DNA of 64,000 nt from Hyphococcus sp. (GTDB taxonomy: Bacteria > Pseudomonadota > Alphaproteobacteria > Caulobacterales > Parvularculaceae): positions 62,001-126,000 of the forward strand of contig JANQRY010000010.1 of assembly GCA_028284345.1 (NCBI GenBank). Direction: 5' to 3'. The position numbers were made by a program, and so were the translations under genes. The notes beneath the pieces were generated by a model. It was given only the letters and a program-made list of their open reading frames with translations. It did no database searches and had not been told where the DNA came from. Positions 28,905 through 37,222 of the stretch are shown here, piece by piece (positions within the stretch are counted from its first letter, which is position 1; each line of letters opens with the position of its first letter).

Positions 28905-30443
28905 ATGACAACCACTCAATCAGACATCCTGATCATCGGCGCCGGCGTCGCGGGTTTGTATACCGCGTTAAAACTCGCGCCCCGACCGGTCGCGGTGATT
29001 ACCGCGCGGCCCCTCGGCACGGGCGGCGCGACGCCCTGGGCGCAGGGCGGCATGGCGGCGGCCGTCGGCGCCGACGACACGGCGAACCTTCACTTCGCCG
29101 ATACGATGCAGGCGGGCGCCGGGCTCGTCGATGCAGAGGCAGCAAGCGTTCTCGTTGACGGCGGCGCGTTCGCGGTCGAAGAGCTCATAGCGCTGGGCGT
29201 TAAATTCGATCAGGATACAGACGGAAATCTTATTCTCGGCCGCGAAGCCGCCCATTGCCGCGACCGCATCGTTCACGCGACGGGCGACAGGGCCGGCGTC
29301 GCCATTATGGACGCACTCGTCAAAGCCGCGCAGGCAAGCGATCACATCACCATTCTCGAACGGATCGTCGCCGAGGACCTCCTTGTGGACGAGCACGGCG
29401 CCGTCGGCGGCGCCCTTGTCTATGACGTTGCAGCGGGCGAACGCGCGGCGTTCGACGCCGGCGAAACGGTTCTCGCCACCGGCGGTCTCGGCGGGCTCTA
29501 CGCCGTCACCACCAACCCGACGGCAGCGCAAGGACACGGCCTCGCCTTCGCCGCCCGCGCCGGCGCCCTCATTCGCGATCCCGAATTCGTGCAGTTCCAT
29601 CCGACCGCCCTCGATTTCGGCGCCGACCCCGCGCCCCTCGCCACCGAAGCTCTGCGCGGCGAAGGCGCCCATCTCGTCAACAAGGACGGTCGGGCGTTCA
29701 TGGAAGACTACCATCCGGCCGGGGATCTCGCCCCGCGCGACATCGTCGCCCGCGCGGTCGAAGCGGAAATCAAGGCCGGGCGCGGCGCGTTTCTCGACGC
29801 GCGCGCGGCGGTCGGCGCGGCTTTTCCGACCGATTTCCCGACTGTTTTCGCCGCCTGCCGCAAAGCGGAGATCGATCCGCGAACGGCGCTTATGCCCGTG
29901 GCCCCGGCGGCCCATTATCATATGGGCGGCGTCTATACCGATCTCGACGGCGCGGCGACGCTGGACGGGTTGTGGGCGGTGGGCGAAGTCGCCTCCGCCG
30001 GCGTGCACGGCGCCAATCGCCTCGCCTCCAACTCGCTGCTTGAAGCGGTCGTCTTTGGCGCGCGGATCGCCGATCAACTGCGCGAAAAACAGCATGAAGC
30101 AAGAGACGGCGCCGGCGCGCCCGCCGACCGCATGGACGTTGCGTCAGAAGCGGCCGATCCCAAAGCGATGGCAAAACTGCGCAAGGCGATGTCGAAAGGA
30201 TGCGCCCTGATCCGGTCGGAAGAAACGCTCTACGAGGTTCTCGAAACCATCGCCGATCTTCACCAACAGGAAACCATGACCAGCGGCCTTAAAAGCGCCC
30301 TCGTGACGGCGGAGTTAATCGCGCAAGGGGCGCTCGCCCGCGAGGAATCCCGCGGCGCCCATCACCGCAGCGATTTTCCGGAGACCGAAGAAGAAGCGTT
30401 TCACACGGAAATCGCCGCAGAAATGGACGGCGACGATGACTGA
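28905..30443 (+). CDS. nadB: L-aspartate oxidase
   Basis: The protein is 512 aa. It has an N-terminal FAD-binding GAGVAGLY, then GGATPWAQGGMAAA, the active-site FVQFHPTALDFG, HYHMGGVYTD and GVHGANRLASNSLLEAVVFG, as in the succinate dehydrogenase/fumarate reductase flavoprotein family. It oxidises aspartate to iminoaspartate for NadA. Its last 8 bp overlap nadC (ATGACTGA), so translation is coupled. Confidence 0.95.
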   Translation: MTTTQSDILIIGAGVAGLYTALKLAPRPVAVITARPLGTGGATPWAQGGMAAAVGADDTANLHFADTMQAGAGLVDAEAASVLVDGGAFAVEELIALGVKFDQDTDGNLILGREAAHCRDRIVHATGDRAGVAIMDALVKAAQASDHITILERIVAEDLLVDEHGAVGGALVYDVAAGERAAFDAGETVLATGGLGGLYAVTTNPTAAQGHGLAFAARAGALIRDPEFVQFHPTALDFGADPAPLATEALRGEGAHLVNKDGRAFMEDYHPAGDLAPRDIVARAVEAEIKAGRGAFLDARAAVGAAFPTDFPTVFAACRKAEIDPRTALMPVAPAAHYHMGGVYTDLDGAATLDGLWAVGEVASAGVHGANRLASNSLLEAVVFGARIADQLREKQHEARDGAGAPADRMDVASEAADPKAMAKLRKAMSKGCALIRSEETLYEVLETIADLHQQETMTSGLKSALVTAELIAQGALAREESRGAHHRSDFPETEEEAFHTEIAAEMDGDDD

Positions 30444-31287
30444 CCGGCGCGCACCACAACACCTGCTCATTGAAGACGTCGTCAGTCAGGCGCTCAAAGA
30501 AGACCTCGGCGACGCCGGCGATATCACGACCGCGGCGACAATCCCCGACGATCGGCGAACGCAAGCGGCGATCGTCGCACGCGCGGCGGGCGTCATCGCC
30601 GGGGTCGATCTCGCCGCGACGGCGTTCCGGCGCGTCGATCCAACGGTCGCAACCGAGATCGTGCGGAAAGACGGCGCGCACGTCGCCGCCGGCGACAAAC
30701 TTCTTTCGCTCAGCGGTCCGGCGGCCGGAATCCTGACGGCGGAAAGGGTTGCGCTCAATTTTCTCGGCCATCTTTCCGGCGTCGCCACGGCGACTGCGGC
30801 CCTTGTCGATGCGGTTGAGGGAACGGGCGCAAAAATCGTCTGCACAAGGAAAACGACGCCGGGCCTGCGCGCGTTCGAGAAATACGCCGTCCGCTGCGGC
30901 GGCGGACACAACCATCGCTTCGGGCTTTATGACGCGGTGATGATCAAGGACAATCACGTCGCCGCTGTCGGCGGCGTCGAAAAAGCGATTGCCGCCGCCC
31001 GGGACGCCGTCGGTCACACGGTAAAGATCGAAGTCGAAATCGATCGCCTCGATCAACTGGACGCGGCGCTCGCCGGCGGCGCCGACATCATCATGCTCGA
31101 CAATATGTCGACGGACGATATGAAGCGCGCCGTCGCGAAAGTCGGCGGCGCCGCCGTGCTGGAAGCCTCCGGCAATGTGACGGTCGAGACCGTGCGCGCC
31201 ATCGCCGAGACCGGCGTCGATATCATCTCTTCAGGCTGGATCACCCATTCCGCGCCGAGCCTCGATCTCGGGCTCGACTTCAGCTAG
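30436..31287 (+). CDS. nadC: Nicotinate-nucleotide pyrophosphorylase (carboxylating)
   Basis: The protein is 283 aa. Motifs: ALKEDLGDAGDITTAATIP, KIVCTRKTTPGLRAFEKYAVRCGGGHNHRFGLYDAVMIKDNH, VEVEIDRLDQLDAAL and the C-terminal SSGWITHSAPSLDLGLD. It converts quinolinate and PRPP into nicotinate mononucleotide and CO2, completing the de novo branch begun by NadB and NadA. It is the last gene of the nadABC operon and converges on the cell wall hydrolase gene 5 bp later. Confidence 0.97.
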   Translation: MTDRRAPQHLLIEDVVSQALKEDLGDAGDITTAATIPDDRRTQAAIVARAAGVIAGVDLAATAFRRVDPTVATEIVRKDGAHVAAGDKLLSLSGPAAGILTAERVALNFLGHLSGVATATAALVDAVEGTGAKIVCTRKTTPGLRAFEKYAVRCGGGHNHRFGLYDAVMIKDNHVAAVGGVEKAIAAARDAVGHTVKIEVEIDRLDQLDAALAGGADIIMLDNMSTDDMKRAVAKVGGAAVLEASGNVTVETVRAIAETGVDIISSGWITHSAPSLDLGLDFS

Positions 31288-31292
31288 CGCAT

Positions 31293-32081
31293 CTACATCG
31301 CCGCGGGCGCAGCTTCGGTAATGCGGCGGTTTGGGAAACGATAGAACTTGTGGGCGCCGATTGAGGCTGTCGGCGTCATGCGCGGCGCCCAGTAGGGATT
31401 GACGTAATCCGCATGGTAATGGGTGGCGTTGCGGCTTACCGGCGCGCGAAGCCCCGCGAGAATGGCGCCGGCGAGTTCTTCCGAAGCGGCCCACTTGCGT
31501 TTGTTGAGCCGGGTGTCCATGGAGCCGTCGCAGGTAAACGAGAACTGGCATCCCGTGCGCCGCTCCGAGCCCTGAAAAACAACGCCGCAAATTGAGTTCG
31601 GATAAAGCGGGCTCGCAACCCGGTTCAAGACGACGTCGGCGACGGCGACCTGGCCGATGCGTTTTTCCGACCGCGCTTCATAATAGATCGCTTGAGCGAG
31701 GCATGTGCGTTCCGCCGCATCTTCCCGGGCGTTGCTGAGAGAAGAAAAATCAAACTCGGCGAGATTGAGTACCGCGTCGTCAATCGACGCCAGCGCCACG
31801 GTCGGTTTCGCGGGCTTGAGGCGCGGCTCGGCGAGCGCGTTGCGCGCCGCGACGGTTTCCTCCGCCAGATATTCTGCGAGTTCGGCGACCAGCGCCGCCT
31901 CACGCGCAACGGCGGCGGCCGCCTCGCGCTCCTGAGCGGCCCGCTCGGCGTTGATCGTGGCGCTCATGGCGGTCGCCACGGCGCAGACGCTGAGGAGGCC
32001 CGCGGCCAACAGACTGCGCAGGGTCCAGCTTACCTCATGGGCGTTATGTTCAGACTTTCTCGCCAAGTCGTCCCAATCCAT
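31293..32081 (-). CDS. SleB-type cell wall hydrolase (Hydrolase_2 family)
   Basis: The protein is 262 aa. It has a short cytoplasmic start, a single membrane anchor (SLLAAGLLSVCAVATAMSATI), an Ala/Glu-rich coiled stretch at about 45-85 and a C-terminal SleB domain: CLAQAIYYEARSEKRIGQVAVADVVLNRVASPLYPNSICGVVFQG, CQFSFTCDG, then ATHYHADYVNPYWAP. The Glu in YYEARSE is the expected catalytic residue. It would cleave peptidoglycan glycan strands in the periplasm. Alphaproteobacteria typically carry several such proteins with roles in growth or division. Confidence 0.88.
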   Translation of the reverse strand: MDWDDLARKSEHNAHEVSWTLRSLLAAGLLSVCAVATAMSATINAERAAQEREAAAAVAREAALVAELAEYLAEETVAARNALAEPRLKPAKPTVALASIDDAVLNLAEFDFSSLSNAREDAAERTCLAQAIYYEARSEKRIGQVAVADVVLNRVASPLYPNSICGVVFQGSERRTGCQFSFTCDGSMDTRLNKRKWAASEELAGAILAGLRAPVSRNATHYHADYVNPYWAPRMTPTASIGAHKFYRFPNRRITEAAPAAM

Positions 32082-32313
32082 ATCCCGCCGGGCTGCAGTC
32101 TAGCACCAGAAAACGCCCGGAGTGTTTAACGCAAGGGCCTGTCCCGGCCGCCTAATCGGAGCGCTATATGGCGCCGCAGCAAAGCCGCTGCAATGGAAAC
32201 CTCGCCGCATTACGCCTTTTTTATTAACGCCAAAATTTCACTAAGCAATTGAAACCAATGAATTTTATACGCGATCGACGCTACGCGTTAACAAACTAAT
32301 GCCCTGACGGCGC

Positions 32314-34983
32314 TTACTTTTCCGCCAATCTTGCTTGCGCTGCAGCAAGACGGGCGATGGGCGTGCGGAAGGGCGAACAGGAAACGTAATCGAGCCCCAC
32401 CGCTTCCACAAAGCGGATGGAATCCGGGTCGCCGCCATGCTCGCCGCAAATCCCGAGCTTGATGTCGGGCCGGGTTTTCCGGGCGCGTTCCGCGGCGATC
32501 TCCACCAACGCGCCGACGCCGCTCTCGTCAATGGTCACAAACGGGTCGCGGTCGAAAATTTTCAGGCGCAAATAATCCGGCAGAAACGACGCGGCGTCGT
32601 CGCGGCTAAGCCCGAAGGTCGTTTGCGTGAGATCGTTGGTGCCGAACGAGAAGAACGCCGCGTCATGGGCGATGTCATCCGCGGTCAGCGCCGCGCGCGG
32701 CAATTCGATCATTGTACCAACGGAATAGTCGATATCGGCGCCCTGCTCTTTACGGACCGCCGAAGCGATTTCGTCGATACGCGTTTTCAGGAAGCTGAGT
32801 TCGTCGCGCTTCGCCACCAGCGGCACCATGATTTCCGGCGTGACCGCGCCGCCGGTTTCCTTGGCGACGGCGCAGGCGGCCTCAATGATGGCGCGGGCCT
32901 GCATCTCATAGATTTCCGGATAGGAGACGCCGAGGCGACAGCCGCGATGGCCGAGCATCGGATTGAACTCGTCGAGCTTGTGGGCGCGATCTTTGAGCTT
33001 CTCCGGATCCATGCCGGAGGCTTTCGCGACTTCTTCAATTTCATCGTCGGAATGGGGGAGAAATTCATGAAGCGGCGGATCGAGCAATCGGATGGTCACG
33101 GGAAAACCGGCCATCACTTTGAAGATCGCCTCGAAATCGGACCGCTGCATGGGCAGCAGTTTATCGAGCGCGGCGCGGCGACCGGATTCATTGTCGGCGA
33201 GGATCATCTCCCGCACGGCGACAATGCGGTCGGCGTCGAAGAACATGTGTTCGGTGCGGCAAAGCCCGATGCCCTCGGCGCCGAAATCCCGGGCGACCTG
33301 CGCGTCGTGCGGCGTTTCGGCGTTGGCGCGCACTTTCATGCGCCGGCCCTTATCGGCCCATTGCATCAGATTGGCGAAGTCGCCGGAAAGTTCCGGCTGC
33401 AGGGTCGGGACCGCGCCAAAAAACACTTTGCCCGCAGCGCCGTCAACCGTGACCACATCGCCCTTGTTCACCGTGCGGCCGGAGACGGAAAAATGCCCGC
33501 CGTCCTTGTCGATGCGCAACTCGCCTGCGCCGCAAACGCACGGACGGCCCATGCCGCGGGCGACCACGGCGGCGTGGCTGGTCATGCCGCCGCGAGCGGT
33601 CACAATCGCCTGCGCCGCGTGCATGCCGTGAATATCTTCCGGGCTCGTTTCAACCCGGATCAGAATAACCTTGCGCCCTTCCTGGGCGAGACGCTCGGCC
33701 TCATCGGAGTTAAAGACGACTTCGCCCGACGCAGCGCCCGGCGAGGCGGGCAGGCCCGTCAGCAAAAGATCACGCGGCGCATCCGGGTCGAGCGTCGGGT
33801 GCAAAAGCTGATCAAGGGAATGAGCGTCAACGCGCATCACCGCCTCGTCTTCGGAAATCAGGCCGTCATTGCACATGTCGACGGCGATCTTGAGCGCGGC
33901 TTTCGCCGTGCGCTTGCCGTTCCGGGTCTGCAGCATCCAGAGCTTTTTGTCCTGGATGGTGAACTCGATGTCCTGCATGTCGCGGTAGTGATTTTCGAGC
34001 TTGTCGAAGACGGCGATCAGTTCCTCGTAAGCGGCCGGCATCGCCTCTTCTAAAGACGGCGCGGTTTCGCCCATCGCTTCCTTGGCGCGGAGCGTCAGGG
34101 GCTGCGGCGTTCGGATGCCGGCGACCACGTCTTCCCCTTGCGCGTTGATCAGAAACTCGCCGTAATATTCGTTCTCGCCGGTCGACGGATCGCGCGTGAA
34201 GGCGACGCCGGTCGCCGACGTCTCGCCCATATTGCCGAACACCATCGCTTGCACGTTGACCGCCGTGCCCCAGCTTTCCGGAATGTTGTGAAGGCGGCGA
34301 TAGGTGTTCGCCCGGTCGTTGCGCCACGAGGAAAAGACGGCGCCGATAGCGCCCCATAATTGTTCCTGCGGGTCCTGCGGGAACGGCTTGCCCCAGCCGG
34401 CTTCAACGACTTTCTTGTAGCCGTCAATAATCCGGCGCCAGTCATTCGCCGACAATTCCGTGTCCAGAAGAAAGTCGTTTTCTTCCTTGTAGGTTTCGAG
34501 AATTTCCTCGAATTCGTGATGCTCGACCCCGAGGACGACATCGGAATACATCTGGATGAAACGGCGGTAGCTGTCGAAAGCAAATCGTTCGTCGCCGGCG
34601 AGCGCGGCAAGGCCGGCGACCGTTTCATCGTTGAGCCCGAGATTGAGCACCGTATCCATCATGCCGGGCATGGACGCCCGGGCGCCGGACCGCACCGACA
34701 CAAGCAGCGGCTTTTCCGCGTCGCCGAAGCGGCGGTCGACGGCGGCGCCGATTTTTTCCAGCGCCGCATCCACCTGGCTCTTGAGCCCGTCGGGAAAGTT
34801 CCGGTCGTTGTCGTAGAACGCCGTGCAGACCTCGGTCGTGATCGTAAAGCCCGGCGGCACCGGCAGGCCGAGACTCGCCATCTCTGCGAGATTGGCGCCC
34901 TTGCCGCCCAGCAGATTTTTCATCGACGCTTCGCCCTCGGAGGCGCCGGCGCCGAAACTGTAAACCCATTTCTCGCCCGCCAT
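32314..34983 (-). CDS. ppdK: Pyruvate, phosphate dikinase
   Basis: The protein is 889 aa from ATG 34983 (GAGGAAA upstream). The open frame to 35022 adds a doubtful 13 codons. ATP-grasp N-domain: LLGGKGANLAEMASLGLPVPPGFTI. The central phosphohistidine domain is GGMTSHAAVVARGMGRPCVCG. The PEP/pyruvate barrel has GLCRTEHMFF, PEIMVPLV, FGTNDLTQTTFG and CGEHGGDP. It interconverts pyruvate, ATP and Pi with PEP, AMP and PPi. The regulatory protein gene (DUF299) is not adjacent. Confidence 0.97.
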   Translation of the reverse strand: MAGEKWVYSFGAGASEGEASMKNLLGGKGANLAEMASLGLPVPPGFTITTEVCTAFYDNDRNFPDGLKSQVDAALEKIGAAVDRRFGDAEKPLLVSVRSGARASMPGMMDTVLNLGLNDETVAGLAALAGDERFAFDSYRRFIQMYSDVVLGVEHHEFEEILETYKEENDFLLDTELSANDWRRIIDGYKKVVEAGWGKPFPQDPQEQLWGAIGAVFSSWRNDRANTYRRLHNIPESWGTAVNVQAMVFGNMGETSATGVAFTRDPSTGENEYYGEFLINAQGEDVVAGIRTPQPLTLRAKEAMGETAPSLEEAMPAAYEELIAVFDKLENHYRDMQDIEFTIQDKKLWMLQTRNGKRTAKAALKIAVDMCNDGLISEDEAVMRVDAHSLDQLLHPTLDPDAPRDLLLTGLPASPGAASGEVVFNSDEAERLAQEGRKVILIRVETSPEDIHGMHAAQAIVTARGGMTSHAAVVARGMGRPCVCGAGELRIDKDGGHFSVSGRTVNKGDVVTVDGAAGKVFFGAVPTLQPELSGDFANLMQWADKGRRMKVRANAETPHDAQVARDFGAEGIGLCRTEHMFFDADRIVAVREMILADNESGRRAALDKLLPMQRSDFEAIFKVMAGFPVTIRLLDPPLHEFLPHSDDEIEEVAKASGMDPEKLKDRAHKLDEFNPMLGHRGCRLGVSYPEIYEMQARAIIEAACAVAKETGGAVTPEIMVPLVAKRDELSFLKTRIDEIASAVRKEQGADIDYSVGTMIELPRAALTADDIAHDAAFFSFGTNDLTQTTFGLSRDDAASFLPDYLRLKIFDRDPFVTIDESGVGALVEIAAERARKTRPDIKLGICGEHGGDPDSIRFVEAVGLDYVSCSPFRTPIARLAAAQARLAEK

Positions 34984-35248
34984 GTTTCCTCGCTCGCATC
35001 GATTATCCGGCGGCGGACGCAACTCCTCATGCGCCCCCCGTCATTTTGGCGGGTTGGGCATAGGGCGCCGGCGGACCTGCGCCAAGATGGAAAATGCCGC
35101 ATCTGCGAACTAAACTCGGCGGTTTTTTCCAGTTTTCCACAAGCGCGCCCGCTCGACACCGGCGCCCCCCATGTTACGGTGCTTTGAGGGGCGTCCGGAC
35201 GCGGGCGCCGCGAACGGGCAGCGGCCAGAATGGCGGCGGGCGGGGGAT

Positions 35249-36808
35249 ATGGCGGGGCGACCAGCCGTTCAGAGAGCGATTGCATGCGCGGGCGGCTTGC
35301 TCACGGCCATGACGGCTGCTCCGGCCCACGCTCAGGACAGTCTCAACATCTCCATCAGCGACCTGCCCGCCATCGGCGCGGTCGGCGCGGTCATCGTCAT
35401 CATGAGCGTCCTCGTGGGGTCGATCCTGACCTCCAGCCGCCTACGCGGATCGTCGCTTTTCAACCGGCTGTTCATTGTCGTCGCTGTTTCGTCCGGCTTT
35501 TTCAGCGCCGTCAGCTCCGCCATCGGCTTTGCGCTGATCACGTCCCAGGAAAACGAGGACTTCCTGCGCAACACGATCTTGCCGCCCGCCTTCGGCTATT
35601 TCGTTTTCTTTCTGGCGGTGGCGATCTGGGTCGGCGGCGCGGAACTTGTCCGCCACCGCGACTGGTTCCGCGACATGGCCAGCGGCGCGGCCAGCGACAT
35701 GGCGTTCTTTTTTGAGCGCATGCTGAAGCTGTTTGTCGTCATTCCGGTCCTCGGAATTATTCTTTTTTTCGTCTCGACCTGGACGACAGTGGTCGGCATG
35801 GGCGGCGTCGACGCCGTGCGTCACACCTATCTTTACGAAATCGACCGCCTGCAGGGGGAATGCGCCGGCATCACGAGCTACCGACAGCGAGACTTCCTGT
35901 TCCTGCAGGACTTGCGACTCTCCGTGCGCGATCTGAGCCGCGTTGCGCGCAATGAGCGGGAATCGGGCGCCCAATCCGGCGCCGCCGGCGACGGCGCGGT
36001 GTCGGACTATTTCGATGGCCTGGCGGAGTGGTATGTATCGCTTGGCGAAAACGTCGCGGAGATCATCGAGGGCGACGACCCCTCCGGCGCCGATCCTTAC
36101 GATCCGGCCATTTGCGCTGATCGCGTCGATGCGTTGAAGACGCTGCTAAGCCGCAACGCCCATAACAATTACGATCTCTGGGCGCGCGAATTTGAAACAG
36201 ACTTCAACGCCTTCGCCAGCATTCTCAATCGCTGGCGCCAGGACCGGCGCATCGAGGATTTCGTCGACGCGCAGCTTGATAATTTTTATCGGGCCAATCC
36301 GAAACCGATCGGCGCGCGCATGAGCGAGGCCCAGCGCAACGCCATCGACCGCTACGCCGACGACGTCGAATCAGCGCTCGGCTCGCTGGTGCGCAGCCAG
36401 AAACTCGCCAAGCCGCCGGTGCCGATCAAATCCTACGCCGAGCTCTATCCGGCGCGCGGTCTCGAAATCTTTGACGAGGTCTTTTCGCCGCCCGAAGACC
36501 CCGTCGAAGAAGAACGCGTCTCGCGGCGCATCGAGGTCGTGAAGGCGGAATTCATCCCGAGTCTTTCAACCATCACCCCGCGCGACGCGGTGTTAAAAAA
36601 CGCCAATATCTTTTCCGACATCTGGGCTCTCGCCTTCGCCTGGGACTATGCGGCCTATGTTTTGATGCTCGCCTATCTCTTCTTCCCGAGCGCGGAACGG
36701 GCCGCCGGCTTTAAGGATACGCCGGTTCCGGAGCGACGATCGATGATCGCGCGCGTTTTCGGCCTCGGCCGCCGGCGCGGGAAGACGGACGGTGTTGCAT
36801 TGCTTTAA
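35249..36808 (+). CDS. Five-helix membrane protein with a large soluble insert, function unknown
   Basis: The protein is 519 aa from ATG 35249; the frame is open from 35171. A signal peptide (ACAGGLLTAMTAAPAHAQ) is followed by four hydrophobic segments: DLPAIGAVGAVIVIMSVLVG, FNRLFIVVAVSSGFFSAVSS, FGYFVFFLAVAIWVGGAEL and LFVVIPVLGIILFFVSTWTTV. A 300-residue polar, helical domain with many Asp/Glu follows, then a last helix near the C-terminus (WALAFAWDYAAYVLMLAYLFF) and a basic tail. I recognise no family. It is divergent from ppdK with about 265 bp between starts. Confidence 0.7.
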   Translation: MAGRPAVQRAIACAGGLLTAMTAAPAHAQDSLNISISDLPAIGAVGAVIVIMSVLVGSILTSSRLRGSSLFNRLFIVVAVSSGFFSAVSSAIGFALITSQENEDFLRNTILPPAFGYFVFFLAVAIWVGGAELVRHRDWFRDMASGAASDMAFFFERMLKLFVVIPVLGIILFFVSTWTTVVGMGGVDAVRHTYLYEIDRLQGECAGITSYRQRDFLFLQDLRLSVRDLSRVARNERESGAQSGAAGDGAVSDYFDGLAEWYVSLGENVAEIIEGDDPSGADPYDPAICADRVDALKTLLSRNAHNNYDLWAREFETDFNAFASILNRWRQDRRIEDFVDAQLDNFYRANPKPIGARMSEAQRNAIDRYADDVESALGSLVRSQKLAKPPVPIKSYAELYPARGLEIFDEVFSPPEDPVEEERVSRRIEVVKAEFIPSLSTITPRDAVLKNANIFSDIWALAFAWDYAAYVLMLAYLFFPSAERAAGFKDTPVPERRSMIARVFGLGRRRGKTDGVALL

Positions 36809-36869
36809 TGTGAATTTGCATTAATCCTTACACGTATTTTATTTGAATTTTATCGACGCGGGGCCGATG

Positions 36870-36897
36870 TGTTGTCTCGCGCATCGTTAAGACAACA
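36870..36897. promoter_or_regulatory. 8-bp inverted repeat upstream of the EF-hand gene
   Basis: TGTTGTCT (36870-36877) and AGACAACA (36890-36897) are perfect complements with a 12-nt spacer, 83 bp before the ATG at 36980. They could be an operator or a leader hairpin. The upstream stretch 36815-36855 is AT-rich and may hold the promoter. Confidence 0.4.
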
Positions 36898-36979
36898 TGC
36901 GCGGACGATCCGAGGGGATGCCGACAAGCCGCAGGCATGGCGGCGCGTTTTATTTCGTAACCCTCGAAAGGAACTCACT

Positions 36980-37222
36980 ATGTCTCGACGCCTTATCGCC
37001 CTCGCCGCCTCGGCGGGGTTCGTTTCCTTCGCCGCCTACGCGGCCGACTTTGACGCCCTCGACGGCGACGGCTCCGGCGGGCTTTCCTATGCGGAAATTC
37101 AGGCCGCCGCGGCCAGCGTCACCGCGGAAGAATTCGCCGCCGCCGATGTCGACGGCTCCGGCGAACTGTCGCGAGCGGAATTCGAAGCCTGGAGATCCGC
37201 AAGCGCGGAACCGAGGGAGTAA
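36980..37222 (+). CDS. Small exported EF-hand protein
   Basis: The protein is 80 aa from ATG 36980 (GAAAGGAA upstream). A signal peptide (LIALAASAGFVSFAAYAA) precedes two calcium-binding EF-hand loops: DGDGSGGLSYAE and DVDGSGELSRAE, each with Asp/Ser ligands in positions 1, 3, 5 and Glu at 12. The mature protein of about 60 residues is acidic and probably periplasmic. Calcium binding is predicted; a partner is not evident. Convergent glyS begins at its last base. Confidence 0.82.
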   Translation: MSRRLIALAASAGFVSFAAYAADFDALDGDGSGGLSYAEIQAAAASVTAEEFAAADVDGSGELSRAEFEAWRSASAEPRE

